DNA of 64,000 bases. Source: Cordylochernes scorpioides. Taxonomy: Eukaryota; Arthropoda; Arachnida; Pseudoscorpiones; Chernetidae. Below are positions 11,440 to 23,037 of the stretch, piece after piece. Made by a program: the position numbers and the translations under genes. Every line of letters starts with the position of its first letter. Within the stretch, counting starts at the first letter, position 1. The stretch lies in the NCBI GenBank assembly GCA_030710605.1, contig CP092877.1:46050406-46114405 (forward strand), read 5' to 3'. Under the pieces are notes generated by a model. It did not search any database. It saw only the letters and a list, made by a program, of their open reading frames with translations, and was not told the origin of the DNA.

Positions 11440-11875
11440 GAGTCCTCTAAATATTTGAAGAAGCACCCATTAGGTAACATCAAGGAGATTTATTTCTTGA
11501 AAGATCCCAAGAGAGTAACCATCTGGTGTCGTTGGTCTTGGAAATCAGGGTAGTTAAAGAGGAGCTGGTCTACAGTTTGGTTTTCATGCTGGTAGTGGGG
11601 GGGAAATCAGTTTCCCTCTATCAAATATTTTGAGCAGTATGCCTGTACATAGCCATGACCAGTTAGGATGGTTGTTGGAGTGCATCCATGTTTGATCCTT
11701 GTTCGCATGGCGAGCAAAATTCTTGGCGTGGCTAAAAATCCATGATTCATGGTAGAGTAATTTCTAATGTACAAGTTTGTCCTTATATTCAGTTCATTCT
11801 GAGTTTTATTTCTGGCAACTCTTTTTGGAAGGATTGTGAGAGAGATGGTGGAAGTTAAAATATTCAGCAACCTGG
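11440..11875 (-). pseudogene. LINE 3' coding fragment
   Basis: The minus strand encodes, in two frames, the C-terminal tail typical of R1/Jockey-like non-LTR elements. First comes a block with LTGHGYVQAY (in the 87-codon frame 11870-11607). After a shift near the G-run at 11597 follow ENQTVDQLLF and NYPDFQDQ, the usual zinc-tail signature, with its cysteines lost. There is no RT here, so the piece is 5' truncated and dead. Confidence 0.65.
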
Positions 11876-11988
11876 GTGACGTGAGACACGGACTAAGGCT
11901 CTCTGTATATTTATAAATTGAATAAAAATCCTAAATTGTTTTAAATATTTTTTTATATTTACGATATGTATTTAATATATAATAATAT

Positions 11989-12225
11989 TGTAGCGTAGAA
12001 ATCAGGTCTTGGAATATCTGAAGGTGTGAAAGTATTTATTGATGACGTCACAGCGACTAGTCGACAAATATTAACAAATCACCCCACTATCTACAGCTAG
12101 AGAATATCAAACAACAAGGTAGGCAACTAAATGATGATTTTCAAATATAATATAATAAATCTGTTTCCAAATATTTTCATTGAATAATTAAATTAAATTA
12201 AATAATAAATTATTTCTTCGCCACA
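11989..12225 (-). repeat. Gag-only element, 3' LTR
   Basis: TG...CA, 237 bp. It is uninterrupted and supplies the empty-site sequence for the Helitron in the other LTR. A purine run (AGGAGGAGG on the coding strand, about 12229-12237) sits beside it as polypurine tract. Confidence 0.85.
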
Positions 12226-12469
12226 TAGCCTCCTCCTATAAAGAGCATTGACCCGATGCTCAGCAGGAGACTTGCAGCCTCAGTCTCAAGAACTAGTAAT
12301 AGAGCCAGGGATCTCTTCAGGTGTCGGCAATGAATGTCTTCTTTCAGTTGAGATATCTTCTTCATAAGGGCTTGGTAGATCTATATTTACGTCAATATAG
12401 TTTTTTCTCATTTCTACTGTGGTCGGCAAGGGAGGATTTTCTAAATTTGTACCTCACTTCCAATATGGT

Positions 12470-13618
12470 CTAGCATCTAATTTTCATGGCGGGGCGTCCA
12501 GCTAGATCTTCTAGCAGGTGATAAATGTTGTCTGTTTCGACCGGGATATGGGATAGGACTTCAGTAGCTAGTGAAAGTTTTCCTTGATGATTCGTCGTTG
12601 GGCTCCTGAGATTCGGCTCGAGAGTTGTAGAAACTATTGCGTCTTGCTTTCTTTGGAAGTATTCATTTCTCCTCTCCTCATTTTGCCTGACGACGTGACC
12701 TGGGCGTCCGCAGTAGAAACAGATTGACTTTCCCTCAGTTGTCCGCCATTCATTGGTTTCGCGTCTTCTTCCTTGTTTCTGATACTGAGTTGTAGGACGG
12801 GGAGTTCTAGGTTGAGCCTCGAATCTAGGATTTGATTCTGGCCTGGGTGCTTGAGGGGGACTTATTGTAGGTTTTGATATAGGCGTCAAAGGCTTTACAA
12901 TCTCTTCCCTCACTAAATCTTCAATGGCAGAGATTTTAGGCTCCTCTTGAGGAGAGTCCAATGCTTGCTGTATCTCCTCGTGGACAATTTTTCGGATCAG
13001 CGATGACAGATCTTCTCCGTCATCCTGGTCACATAAAGAGGCTACATTTGGTAGGCGCTCGTACCTGGTTGGGGTAACTCACCTACAACGGAGCGCTTCG
13101 ACACGGCGACATTCTGTAATGAATTGCTCGGTGCTCTATACATCCCTCGGTAGGAGTGATTGATAAAGCTCCTCAGCTATCCCCTTCATGAGGTGGGAGA
13201 TTTTATCTTCCTCGCTCATTTGAGGATCAATCTCTTTGCACAAGCACAGGACATCCTGGATGTAAAATATGGTACTTTCACCTTTTAATTACGCCCGTGT
13301 TTCAAGTTTCTTCTCCGCTCTCAATTTTGATTTTTCTTTTTTTCCAAACACATTCTCTAATTGAGATGTGAATTACTTCCAAGTCTGGATGCTTTCTTCG
13401 TTGTTCTCAAACCATTTTAGAGCAGTTGCAGACAGATAAAAATAAACTTTAGTAAGACAAAGGGTTTCGTCCCAATGGTTGTACCTTGCCACACGTTCAT
13501 ACCCTTTCAACCATTTTTGGAGATCTTCACCATCCTCCCCGGAGAAAATGGAAGGGTTCCTTGGCAGATGTTGAACAACGTAGTTGCTTACCTGGGTACC
13601 TTCCTTCTTTACATTCAT
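12470..13618 (-). pseudogene. gag: Gag of the non-autonomous LTR element, broken
   Basis: Two reading pieces on the minus strand. The first, 13618-13373, is the capsid-like N-terminal part of a Ty3/Gypsy Gag (FSGEDGEDLQKWLKGYERV and a following YLSATALKWFE block). The second, 12961-12470, is proline-rich then basic with a zinc knuckle CFYCGRPGH whose last cysteine is replaced by Asn. Frames between them are broken (12962-13372), although the reading order is kept. Gag of this kind packages element RNA. Loss of a zinc ligand and the breaks suggest this copy no longer makes working Gag. Confidence 0.75.
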
Positions 13619-13694
13619 AGAAGTTTCTTCTGGTTCAACACAATCAATTTTTCTTTTATTTCTTAATGGGAATCGGTCCAGTTTCTCTACCAGT

Positions 13695-14610
13695 TGTAGC
13701 GCAGAAATCAGGTCTTGGAATATCTGAAGGTGTGAAAGTATTTATTGATGACGTCACGGCGACTAGTCGACAAATATTAACAATTAACCCCCACTATCTA
13801 CAGCTAGAGAATATCGAGCAAGCAAGCTAGGCAACTAAATGATGATTTTCAAATATAAAATAATAAATCTGTTTCCGAATATTTTCATTGAATAATTAAA
13901 TTAAATCTATATATATAAAATTGAATGTCTGTCTGTACTCTATAGATTCAAAAACCATACATCCAATCGCCGTGAAATTTTGGGATATTATAAGGTATAT
14001 CCCGGGGAAGGTTTTTGAAAAATAATTTCTTGAATATCTTGAATATCCTTAGAGTTATTTGCAGATTTGTAGATTTAACTCGCAAGCAGCGCCACCATTG
14101 CGACGATGATAATAAGTTTTTTTATCTATAAGTTTTATTATCACTAAGTTTATTATCTTAAATATTATTTATCAAAAGTAAGATTATCTCAGGATGACAC
14201 GGCAATTTATTTGAGACAAGAATAATGATACAATTCCAAGGCGAAGAAACTATTCCTTTAACTTCCAATTACCGAGGAAATCAATTAATATTGATTTTAT
14301 TCAACTTATCGAGTATTTTTCAAGGGACCGGGAAAAAATGTTCACTAGATAAAACGATGATTTTGTAATGTAGAAAATTAGGAAAGACAAAATTCAGGAT
14401 GACACGGCACACAGGGACCGGGAAAAAATGTTCACTTTATCGAGAGATTCAAATTTACGAGTTTCAAATTATCAAAATATATATTTTTTTTCATAAGTTT
14501 ATAGAGAATTGTTTTAACAAATGTTCATTAGACAAACCTTTACTCGGGTAAAACCCCGGGCGAAGCCGGGTTCGTCCGCTAGTTAAATAATAAATTATTT
14601 TTACGCCACA
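13695..14610 (-). repeat. Gag-only element, 5' LTR, split by a Helitron
   Basis: LTR sequence 13695-13905 resumes at 14583-14610. Together they align with the intact LTR 11989-12225. Confidence 0.9.
13906..14582 (+). mobile_element. Non-autonomous Helitron, family A (677 bp)
   Basis: Starts TCTATATATATAAAA and ends CTAG, with the hairpin CCCGGGCGAAGCCGGG about 10 bases before the end, the textbook Helitron 3' structure. It sits between A and T with no target duplication, and the paired LTR at about 12181-12225 shows the exact empty site. No Rep/helicase gene is present. Related copies fill 61.3-63.3 kb in the opposite orientation. Confidence 0.93.
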
Positions 14611-15581
14611 ATATATGTATTTTCAAATAATTTATGTGTGTATTTTATAAAAATTTCTTTTTAAAAACTCAATATTTCAAAATTTTATAAAATTTATTTT
14701 TGGAAAGTAAAATCCTTTTCAATTATAATATATAATAATAAATACAACTATTTATTTATTTATTTCAATACAAAACGCTATGTCCCCCTAGGGACACTTG
14801 CGCTAAATGTACATACAAATATAACAAAGAAAATATTCAACATGGAAATATACACAGAAAGTAACTTAGAAAGATTCATAAATATTATTTACATATAGAG
14901 ATATTCTTTGAATTTTATTTACAGTTACAACATTAAATTAAAAAATATATACATATATATAATATTGTTGCAAATGTGCCTACGTATGGATGAACTGGCA
15001 GTCGTGTACGTGAGGCGAGTGTTGATGATCTTCCCACACGCGGACAACAAGAAGCAGAGGCAGGGCTAGATGTTAGCACAAAGAGGGATCGGGGAGAGCC
15101 CACGGGACAGAGGTAGAGGCCATGACACCAACTTTGATGTTTATCACCGAGACATGGAGGGAGAGTGTGTGAGACAGACAGGCTGAAGCGAACTGCTGAG
15201 CAACACCCCCTAGAACATCTGACGACCCCCTGCCAAAACTTGTCCTGTTTTGGGGGGGTCTCTATAAGAATGTCCCTCGGGACCCCACATGGGCTGGGCG
15301 TTGCCTTTTTCCACCCCTCTGTCCCTGCTGCCACCAGCTGACCGCTCTCTCTTTGGATCTTTATTTTGACGTCACCAATTTTAGTTTATATACAAAAAGG
15401 GTGTACAGGTTATATTGATAAAGATATAGCATATATACAAAATATGGGGGTGGTAGCAAATAGAAAGTGTCATTATTATACAGTTTAAAATATACGATAT
15501 ATATACACACATATACACGCATACACCTATATATTGTTTACAACCACAAGATATGTCCAATATTTCCTTGAGATCGTTACA
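14611..15581. other. Unassigned stretch beside a LINE 3' end
   Basis: AT-rich, with a TATT run (14747-14763), a GC-richer block (14966-15378) and TA/CA repeats (15490-15535). The reading frame at 14933-15334 has low-complexity composition and no family likeness, so I do not call it a gene. The block 14966-15378 begins TG and ends CA and might be a solo LTR, but it has no matching flanks. Confidence 0.4.
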
Positions 15582-17250
15582 TCAAAGACCATTTTTCTTA
15601 ATGAAATCCAAAATATATTTACAAAGGAAATTAAATTTTATATATGTGTCCTTACTTGAAATTAAATCACTAGGGCCTAAATCTATTAAATCGTTGTTGA
15701 CTCTGTATTCTTGAAAGACAGGGCACTCTAGCAAGAGATGTATTAAAGTTTGTTCCCCCAATCCACAGAAACATGTCGAATCTTGAACAGCCTGAATTTT
15801 CTTAAGAAAAAACCTGAAATATCTATGATCTGTGATAAATTGTGAATTATAATAGTTTGGTCGAAAAAATTTCGGAATTTCATAAGGAAAGAAACTTTGA
15901 AATGTTTGATTAGTATTCTTTTTCAGTAAATTAATCCTTGATATAATGAAATCTTTGATTATACCTGGAATATACAAAACATAAAATTGTTTATCTTCTG
16001 TTGATAAATAATTCAACTCATATAACCTATAATTCTAGATTCCATATAATCAGTGATCAAAGGAATATTGGCTAAGGTGTGAACACAGTTATAACAGGTT
16101 GTTTTATATGCTTGGGTACACCATCGCAGAATTTGATATTGCATTGAGTTCAGTTTGTACATATATTTTTTGCTAATAAATTCAAACCATATTTCTGTTC
16201 CGTAAGTTAACGTTGGTCTTATTATAGATTTATAAAGTGTAAGCCTTTTTTGGGTGCTAAGACCCCAAGATTTTCCACATATTGAAAAAAGTAGGTTTTT
16301 CAATCTTTGGGTTTTGTTTAGTATACTGTTAAGGTGAGGGCCAAAATTCAATTTGTTTTTCCATCTATGATTCGCAATCGTAATTCCAAGAATTTTAATT
16401 TCTTCTACGGGCACAATAATTATGTTTCTAAAATTAATCGAAATTTTGTCTTTATTGTGCAAGTGTAAAATACTAGTTTTATCAAGATTGATATTTAGCT
16501 TAATATCATTACACCATTGTTCTATCTTTTCCAAATTAAACTCAATATACTTTTTCAGATTTGTTAACCCATTATTCCAACATATAATAGTTACATCATC
16601 AGCATAGCAAATGATTTCAGAGTTTGGTGATTGCAAATTAGTTAGCAGATCATTTAAATATATCAGCCATAACAACGGAGACAATGGTCCCCCCCACCCT
16701 GAGGACAGCCCTTTGTTAATATCTTTGAAACTTTCATATTATTATACTTGAAAATCGTTTTTCTATTTTTCAAAAAAGAACGTAAAGTTTTTATCAATTC
16801 AACTGGTAAATTGTCTTCGCCTATTTTTTTAAACAAGGCTGGCCACCATGTATAATCAAACGCTCCTTGTATATCAATTGCAATCAGCGTAACTAGTTGT
16901 TTCTGTCTATGTTCCATTATGATCTTTGTGATTTCTTTCAAACAGGTTGTTGTTGACTTATTCTTCAAGAAACCATGTTGTCTGGGGCTAAGGAGATCAT
17001 TTTTTTCATAGTATTCGTATATTTTATTTTTCATTTTTTTTTTCAAATATTTTTGATTAGCTAGAAATTAATGAAATAGGTCGATAACTCTTTACTAATT
17101 CTAAATTCGTTCTGTGAGGTTTTTAAATTATCCTGAGAGCTGCCTCTTTCCATATATCTGGATAGTATCCGAAGTGAATGCATTTATTAAATAAATCGCA
17201 TAATAATGGTAAAATTTTTGGAAGGGCACTTTTGATCATGTTATTACTTA
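15582..17250 (-). pseudogene. Non-LTR retrotransposon (R1/Jockey-like) RT, 5' truncated
   Basis: Reads right to left. About 17250-17050 carries the entry to RT (YYPDIWKEA, then SYRPISLIS in another frame). 17046-16663 holds RT blocks including AIDIQGAFD and the QGG motif. 16684-16013 has SPLLWLIYLNDLL and the catalytic YADD. 16016-15582 is the C-terminal tail with a CFCGLG...HLLLECP zinc motif. One break falls in the C-run at 16688-16694, another near 17107, and there is a stop near 17053. No endonuclease domain is seen upstream. A dead copy: target-primed reverse transcription often leaves such 5' truncations. Confidence 0.87.
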
Positions 17251-18364
17251 TACTAGTACTACTTTGTAGGATGAGTTTCTTGCTTTATTATATATTTTTC
17301 TCAATTTTTTTCTTGGGTTTTACAAACCTTTCTACAGGAGTTTAAGTATATACTAGTATACACCCCTGTAGTGTTATTTTGTAGTTTATTTAACATACTA
17401 CAAATTTGATAATATCTTATTTTATTATCTTTACCAAGATTACAAACATATTAATTAGAGAATATTAAAACTAACAAAAATGTAAACATTAGGGCTATTC
17501 ACTTTCCTTTGTTCTGTACTGCCAGGGTTGCTGAAACACATTTATTTTAACATGTAGAAGGGTTTGTAAAACCACAAAACTCGAGAAGAATTAAAAAACA
17601 AGAAATTCATTGTGTCGGAAGCCGTTTTATGTATTATTTCAGAAAATATATTTGTTGCCATAGCGCGCCATCTGTTATTGGGAATGTAAACTATTTATAG
17701 AATACAACTTTTGGAATAAATTAATTTTCTACTGCCGATTTTTCAATGATGAGCCAGGCTCCCTTAATATTTTTATTGTTGCATCAAGGTCAATAGAAAG
17801 TTATTTTATTTTTAAAGAATCACATTTGCGCTATATATAGTCTACATTTAAAATATATCTCGATATTTATTAAATTTGACTTTAATGGTATAATGTTGAT
17901 TTAAAATATCCTGTCAGATATAATCCAATATAGGTACAAAATAACTCAAATAAACTCATAATGTATTAATGTACTTAACTATGTATAAATAATTATTTTA
18001 AAGAGGAAAAATTGGAATTATAAAGCTTCTTTCAAATATAGAACCATGGTAACCAAATTGATATATATTATAAGGTCATTTTTAGATATTATTAATTCTA
18101 AATATCACTTGATCTTTATTAATTCCCAAGTATTATACGCTTATCTTTTCACTGATATCTAAATTTAAAGGGACTGTATACTGAGGAAGAATTAAACTTA
18201 GCTCTCTTAATTCAAATTTTGGACCAATTTTGTAACAATTACGCTATCTTCAAAATATATCACCTTATATATTAATGTGCTGGAAATATTGCTAAAAGCT
18301 CTATGGCTACCAATATGAAAACTCTATTTCATTCAAAAGCTTGATTATGATTGGACAAAATCTT
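17251..18364. other. AT-rich intergenic sequence
   Basis: No gene or named repeat recognised. A short hairpin (CTACAGGAGT...ACCCCTGTAG, about 17332-17373) is the only local structure noted. Confidence 0.4.
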
Positions 18365-19115
18365 GTACAAGAAATTAACAAAACTAGCAGTGATGAACTG
18401 AGTGAAGACTAAATTTGATTAAACTATAAGTGTCGATATGATATTGCTAATCAGAAATCCAATCTGGTTTGCTTTTAGAATGAAGCTGTTTGAATTATTC
18501 ACTATCCTACTACTATCGTAGCCCGAAAGATGCAAAAATCTGTTTCTTGGAATTGGCTAAATGCAACCCTATTTAGGCAGGATTGAGCGTCAAGATCTGA
18601 CTCTTGCCATATTCCTGAAAGGGCTCTCTTAGAAGATGCCAGAGTTGTAATATATGACTCTTTGCATAACACTCATAAAGCATCCTGAACTGCGCTGGGG
18701 CTGCAAAACCTGGGTGAATACCGCATAATACCCTTTATGAGGAACCTGGGCTGCAATATCTGGCCCTTTATATAGTTCGCTTGGAAAGCTTTATAGTGGC
18801 CGCAGAACTTCAAAATCTGGCTCTTGATTTAGAATGAATGAAATAATTCTGCTCTGGGCTGAAATATCTGGCTCTTGACATAAGCTGCCTGTTACCATCT
18901 TAAAAGGCGCCATAGCTGTAAACTCTTGCTCTCTGCATAGGCAGCATGAAACCATCTTGGGCGTCGATAAGGATTCTATGTTTTCTCCCTGGCTTACTTC
19001 GATCAAAAGGATATAACTCGGCGGCGAAGTTTCAATTTTAATTAATATGAGTAGAAATAAAAGCAGTGGAGAGAATACGATCATAGTGAATTTCCAACTT
19101 AATGTGATCTAATAT
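18365..19115. repeat. Repeat X, copy 1, with degenerate ~60-bp units
   Basis: Diverged copy of 34024-34745. About 18480-18990 is built from degenerate units of roughly 60 bp containing CTGCAAAATCTGGCTCTTG-like cores. On the minus strand 18791-19084 stays open for 97 codons as repeats of about 20 residues (MVSCCLCREQEF, MVTGSLCQEPD, FILNQEPDFEV). Copy 2 has a similar 98-codon frame, but the many amino-acid changes argue against a selected protein. Confidence 0.6.
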
Positions 19116-19118
19116 TGC

Positions 19119-19385
19119 TGCATCATGATGTATATACATTTTTTGTCATTAAATAATAATATAAATTAACTTTTAAAGGATTATATTTCGTCAGAGTATT
19201 TATTTTTATTATTATGTATATTTGCTAACACTGACTTCACATGCTTTAAAGATAGGAGGGAGGATAGAACAATTTTGGGGGCAAGAGCTACGGACGTGAA
19301 GGCTACGAGGAGGACACAACAAATAAATAAACTTAGCAACTTCTGAAGGTATCTATTTCATTATTTACTTTTTTATAATTTACCT
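19119..19385 (+). repeat. Gypsy-3 5' LTR (end approximate)
   Basis: Starts TGCATCATGATG and matches 33620-33915 with indels. The inner end is uncertain, somewhere before the gag ATG at 19391. Confidence 0.65.
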
Positions 19386-19390
19386 TTATT

Positions 19391-20494
19391 ATGGAAACCC
19401 GATCGGGAAACACATACAATGCCAATAAAGTGGAAATAAAGGTCGAACACCCTCTGCAAAGCTGCAATCTGGCTTAACAATTGGTGGAAATGCAAGTGCC
19501 GACCCAGTAATCTTGAACCCCAACATAGACATATCCAAGTATGATGGAACAGAAGATCCTCGCCCATGAAGAAATTGGCTTCCTGTACCACTAGGCAGAA
19601 TATATAATTTTTCGCTATAGAGTCATGAATATGATTGGTAGCGCCAAAACCTGGCTGAACCTACACCGGATAAGTTTCATCAGTTGGAAAATTTTCAAAA
19701 GTCGCCTAATTCAGGATTTTGCCTCAGACACCAACAAAGAAGAAATGAAGTTGAGGCTAAACAGAATGCAACAGTGAAAGAAATCTTTCTAAGTCACGGA
19801 GCTCCAAAGTTCCCTATTAGCGACAAAGGCTCTCAATTCACTAGTAATGTGATGAAAGAAATAATGAAGATGTGCAAGATTGAACACTATTTCACAACAA
19901 GCTACCATCCCCAAACTAATGGACTACCTGAACGGCTAAATAGAACATTTATTAACATGATCAGCATGAATAAGAACACAGCCCAGAAGAATTGGGACGA
20001 AGTGCTACCATTTATTACCCATGTATACAACACTACGATTCAAGAAACCACGGGTTACTCTCCATTTTTCTTGTTGTTTGGAATAGAACCCATGTCCCTC
20101 TTGGATGATTAAAAATATTTCGGTGGACAAGCATGGATTATTATGATGAATATGTAGAAAATTGCCTGGAAAGAATAAATAGGACAAGGAAAACAGTCAT
20201 TAACAACACAGTGAAGACTCAAGAGAGAATGAAAAGGAACTATGATAAGAAACACACAGAAAGAAGCTATGAACCTGGGCAACTAGTAGCAGTGTGGATA
20301 CCAATTAAGAAAATAGGAAAGTGTGAAAAACTATTAAGAAGATATTTTGGCCCATATATAATAATTAGGAAGATGTATAATGTCAACTGCTTAATATAAT
20401 CGAAAGATAATCCTGGACAAGATCCGCTGATCGTTCATGTTTCAAGACTCAAACCTTATTTTGAAAGAATTGATGAGGTCATGCACGAGGACGT
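19391..20494 (+). pseudogene. Gypsy-3 gag fused to integrase by internal deletion
   Basis: Starts with a gag ATG at 19391. Gag residues can be followed in shifting frames to about 19770 (block ISKYDGTEDP, then SRLIQDFASDTNKEE). There the sequence jumps into the integrase core (SHGAPKFPISDKGSQFTS, then the YHPQTNGLPERLNRTF block), continues through 20112, and a C-terminal tail follows at 20133-20494 (YEPGQLVAVW, RYFGPYIII). Protease, RT and RNase H are gone. A frameshift near 20112 and a stop near 20398 add further damage. The last codons before 20494 resume at 33589 beyond the nested 13-kb element. Confidence 0.82.
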
Positions 20495-22035
20495 TGTTGG
20501 GCCAGATTTTCCACCAAACAGACCCAACAAAGATGTAAACATTTACATCATATATATATATATACGCAGTGTCTTGCCGGAGTGTTTAATGTCTAGATGG
20601 AAGTCCCACGACAATGGCCGACGGTGCTCTAAAGGTCAAGGCAGGGGAGGACGCAGCCCTGGACGCGTATCCCAAGACCTGCTGTAGGAAGATGACATCG
20701 GCCCTGTTTAAGCAGCCAGAAGCCCGATGCGAACAGAACCAGAGGAAGACCAGGAACCGGGGAGACATTCAGTTGGAGATGATACCTAGGCCTTTAAAGT
20801 TCACCCATAGTGTAAACGGAAAGCTGGTGGACAATGGAGAAGCTGCCTCGACAAGAAAGAAGAGGACTTCGAGTATACTTCTTTGTTAACCAGTCCATCT
20901 CCTCACCTTTTTCTTTGTATATATAACTTATGATATCACATTTAGATAGATTGGACATATTTAGTATTCTTTAGAATTTCTTAAAGAAGAAATTATTATG
21001 TAGGTTTCTCAGAGGGGCAAACATGATAGATTTTATTTTCTATTTCAATACTAATCTAAATTATCTCTCGATAAGAAAGTTAATTTAAATTTTCTTTAAT
21101 ATTTATTTTATTCTAAAATGGATGAAATCAGCCACATACAGAGCTAGATAAAATAGGTGTCTAGTTATTTAAATTTCTTGAAGAGGAAATTATTAATAAA
21201 TCTCGTAGGTTAAGCATGTAGATGTATAATTTCAAAATTTCTCTTGAAAAAAATAAAAAATAATAATAATATTATTTTTATTCCAAAAAAATTTTCTCTT
21301 TTAAAAATAATAATAATATTATTTTCTTTTTAATATTCCGAGAATTTTTTATGTATAAGTTTTATTACTCTGTAAGAAATTATTTTACATTGGGGGCGCT
21401 GTTAAAAATAACGGCAGTTTTAATCAAGTTTTCGGAGGGACCAGATCGAATGGTTATCGGGAGAAAAAGGACAAGCGGGGCGTTCTGGGAGCCATGGGGG
21501 CTTGATCTGGTAAGTCAACTTAAATTTTGACATAACAAGGTCCAAATAGAAAGCATGGTAAAAACCATGGCAAATACCAAATTTTGATAGACTCGGCTAT
21601 TTAAGATATATGTTGAATTGAGGATTCAACCTTATGTTTTCTTAAAGGTATTAGTTAATATCGATTGATCATCTTATCTAGATGCAGTAACTTGGTTGAA
21701 ATACCAAATTGTAGGCACTCAATCAATTTTCTTTCATAGAATTCTTTTTTTATTTGCAGAAGGATATTAAACTTCGTTTGTTTTTGCCTACTCATGTCAC
21801 ACAATGATAAATACAAAATTTTTATTTTTGTAAACCCCACGAAGACTAATAAATGTTAATATTCAATGTTTAAAAAAATATGTATTGGTATTATTATTAT
21901 CTATATTTAACAACAAATCACATGTAAACCCGGGTGTACACTATATTTGCCGTATGTATGTGTTAAAACTACTGTCGAGCTAGACTGGACTAAGATAGAG
22001 ACGTTTCCAAATGGAACGTAAGAAGCGCTCTTACA
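20495..22035 (+). repeat. LARD 5' LTR
   Basis: Contains a TATA-like TA run (20549-20565), a 91-codon frame at 20614-20889 shared with the other LTR, and a strong splice-donor-like CTG|GTAAGT at about 21509. LTR identity follows from replication, so conservation of the frame between the LTRs is not evidence of function. Confidence 0.9.
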
Positions 22036-22037
22036 TT

Positions 22038-22055
22038 TGGCGCCCAACGTGGGGC
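22038..22055 (+). promoter_or_regulatory. LARD primer-binding site, tRNA-Lys type
   Basis: TGGCGCCCAACGTGGGGC two bases after the LTR is the well-known complement of animal tRNA-Lys(1,2) 3' ends. It fixes the LTR end and the element's orientation. Confidence 0.93.
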
Positions 22056-22180
22056 GGGTTACTGTTGAAAAGTGTAAAGCAACTTTACACGAAGTAAACC
22101 CCACGACCTGAAATAAAAAAATCTCATGCTCTACCACGATTTACATTAAGCCTAAAACAAAAATGCATAATAATGATGAA

Positions 22181-23037
22181 CAATCCCTATTTTATGCCTT
22201 TATGATGGTGTACAGTCGTTTTATGGGTCAATTTTTTTCTTATTTTATTCACTTTTAAAATATATTGTAATGGTGAATAATCATTTGAGTCGAAAATTTC
22301 TTTAACAACCCCTATTTTATGCCTTTATGATGGTGTACAGTCATTTTATGGATCATTTTTTTATTTTAGTCACTTTTAAAATATATTGTAATGGTGAATA
22401 ATCATTTGAGTCGAAAATTTCTTTAACAATCCCTATTTTATGCCTTTATGACGGTGTACAGTCGTTTTATGGATCAATTTTTTCTATTTTATTCACTTTT
22501 GAAATATATTGTAATGGTGAATAATCATTTGAGTCGAAAATTTCTTTAACAATCCCTATTTTATGCCTTTATGATGGTGTACAGTCGTTTTATGGATCAA
22601 TTTTTTTTATTTTATTCACTTTTAAAATATATTGTAATGGTGAATAATCATTTGAGTCAAAAATTTCTTTAACAATCCCTATTTTATGCCTTTATGATGG
22701 TGTACAGTCGTTTTATGGGTCAATTTTTTTCTTATTTTATTCACTTTTAGAATATATTGTAATGGTGAATAATCATTTGAGTCGAAAATTTCTTTAACAA
22801 TCCCTATTTTATGCCTTTATGATGTTGTACAGTCGTTTTATGGATCATTTTTTTTATTTTATTCACTTTTAAGGTATATTGTAATGGTGAATAATCATTT
22901 GAGTCGAAAATTTCTTTAACAATCCCTATTTTTATGCCTTTATGATGGTGTACAGTCGTTTTATGGATCAATTTTTATTTTATTCACTTTTAAATTATAT
23001 TGTAATGGTGAATAATCATTTGAGTCGAAAATTCTTT
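22181..23037 (+). repeat. Seven-copy ~123-bp tandem array in the LARD leader
   Basis: Units start at about 22181, 22305, 22427, 22550, 22673, 22798 and 22920 (CAATCCCTATTTTATGCC), the last ending near 23037. Copies differ at a few bases and in T-run length. Confidence 0.95.

Larger units (their letters stand above)
11989..14610 (-). mobile_element. Gag-only (non-autonomous) LTR retrotransposon
   Basis: LTRs at 11989-12225 (237 bp) and 13695-14610 (239 bp once the Helitron inside it is removed) begin TGTAGCG and end GCCACA. The 1.47-kb interior holds only Gag-like frames and no protease, RT or integrase. It is flanked by AT-rich ATAT on both sides, a possible 4-bp target duplication. It would depend on a related autonomous element for movement. 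Confidence 0.85.

Noticed and set aside
14933..15334. 133-codon minus-strand frame
   Set aside because: Ser/Pro/Cys-rich composition from a locally GC-rich block, no family resemblance, no start context or partner exon.
14966..15378. Solo LTR (TG...CA)
   Set aside because: Flanks do not share a target duplication and no partner copy is present, so it remains unproven.
22181..23037. Regular repeats as a CRISPR array
   Set aside because: Units of ~123 bp are wholly repeated with no unique spacers, in a eukaryotic retroelement.
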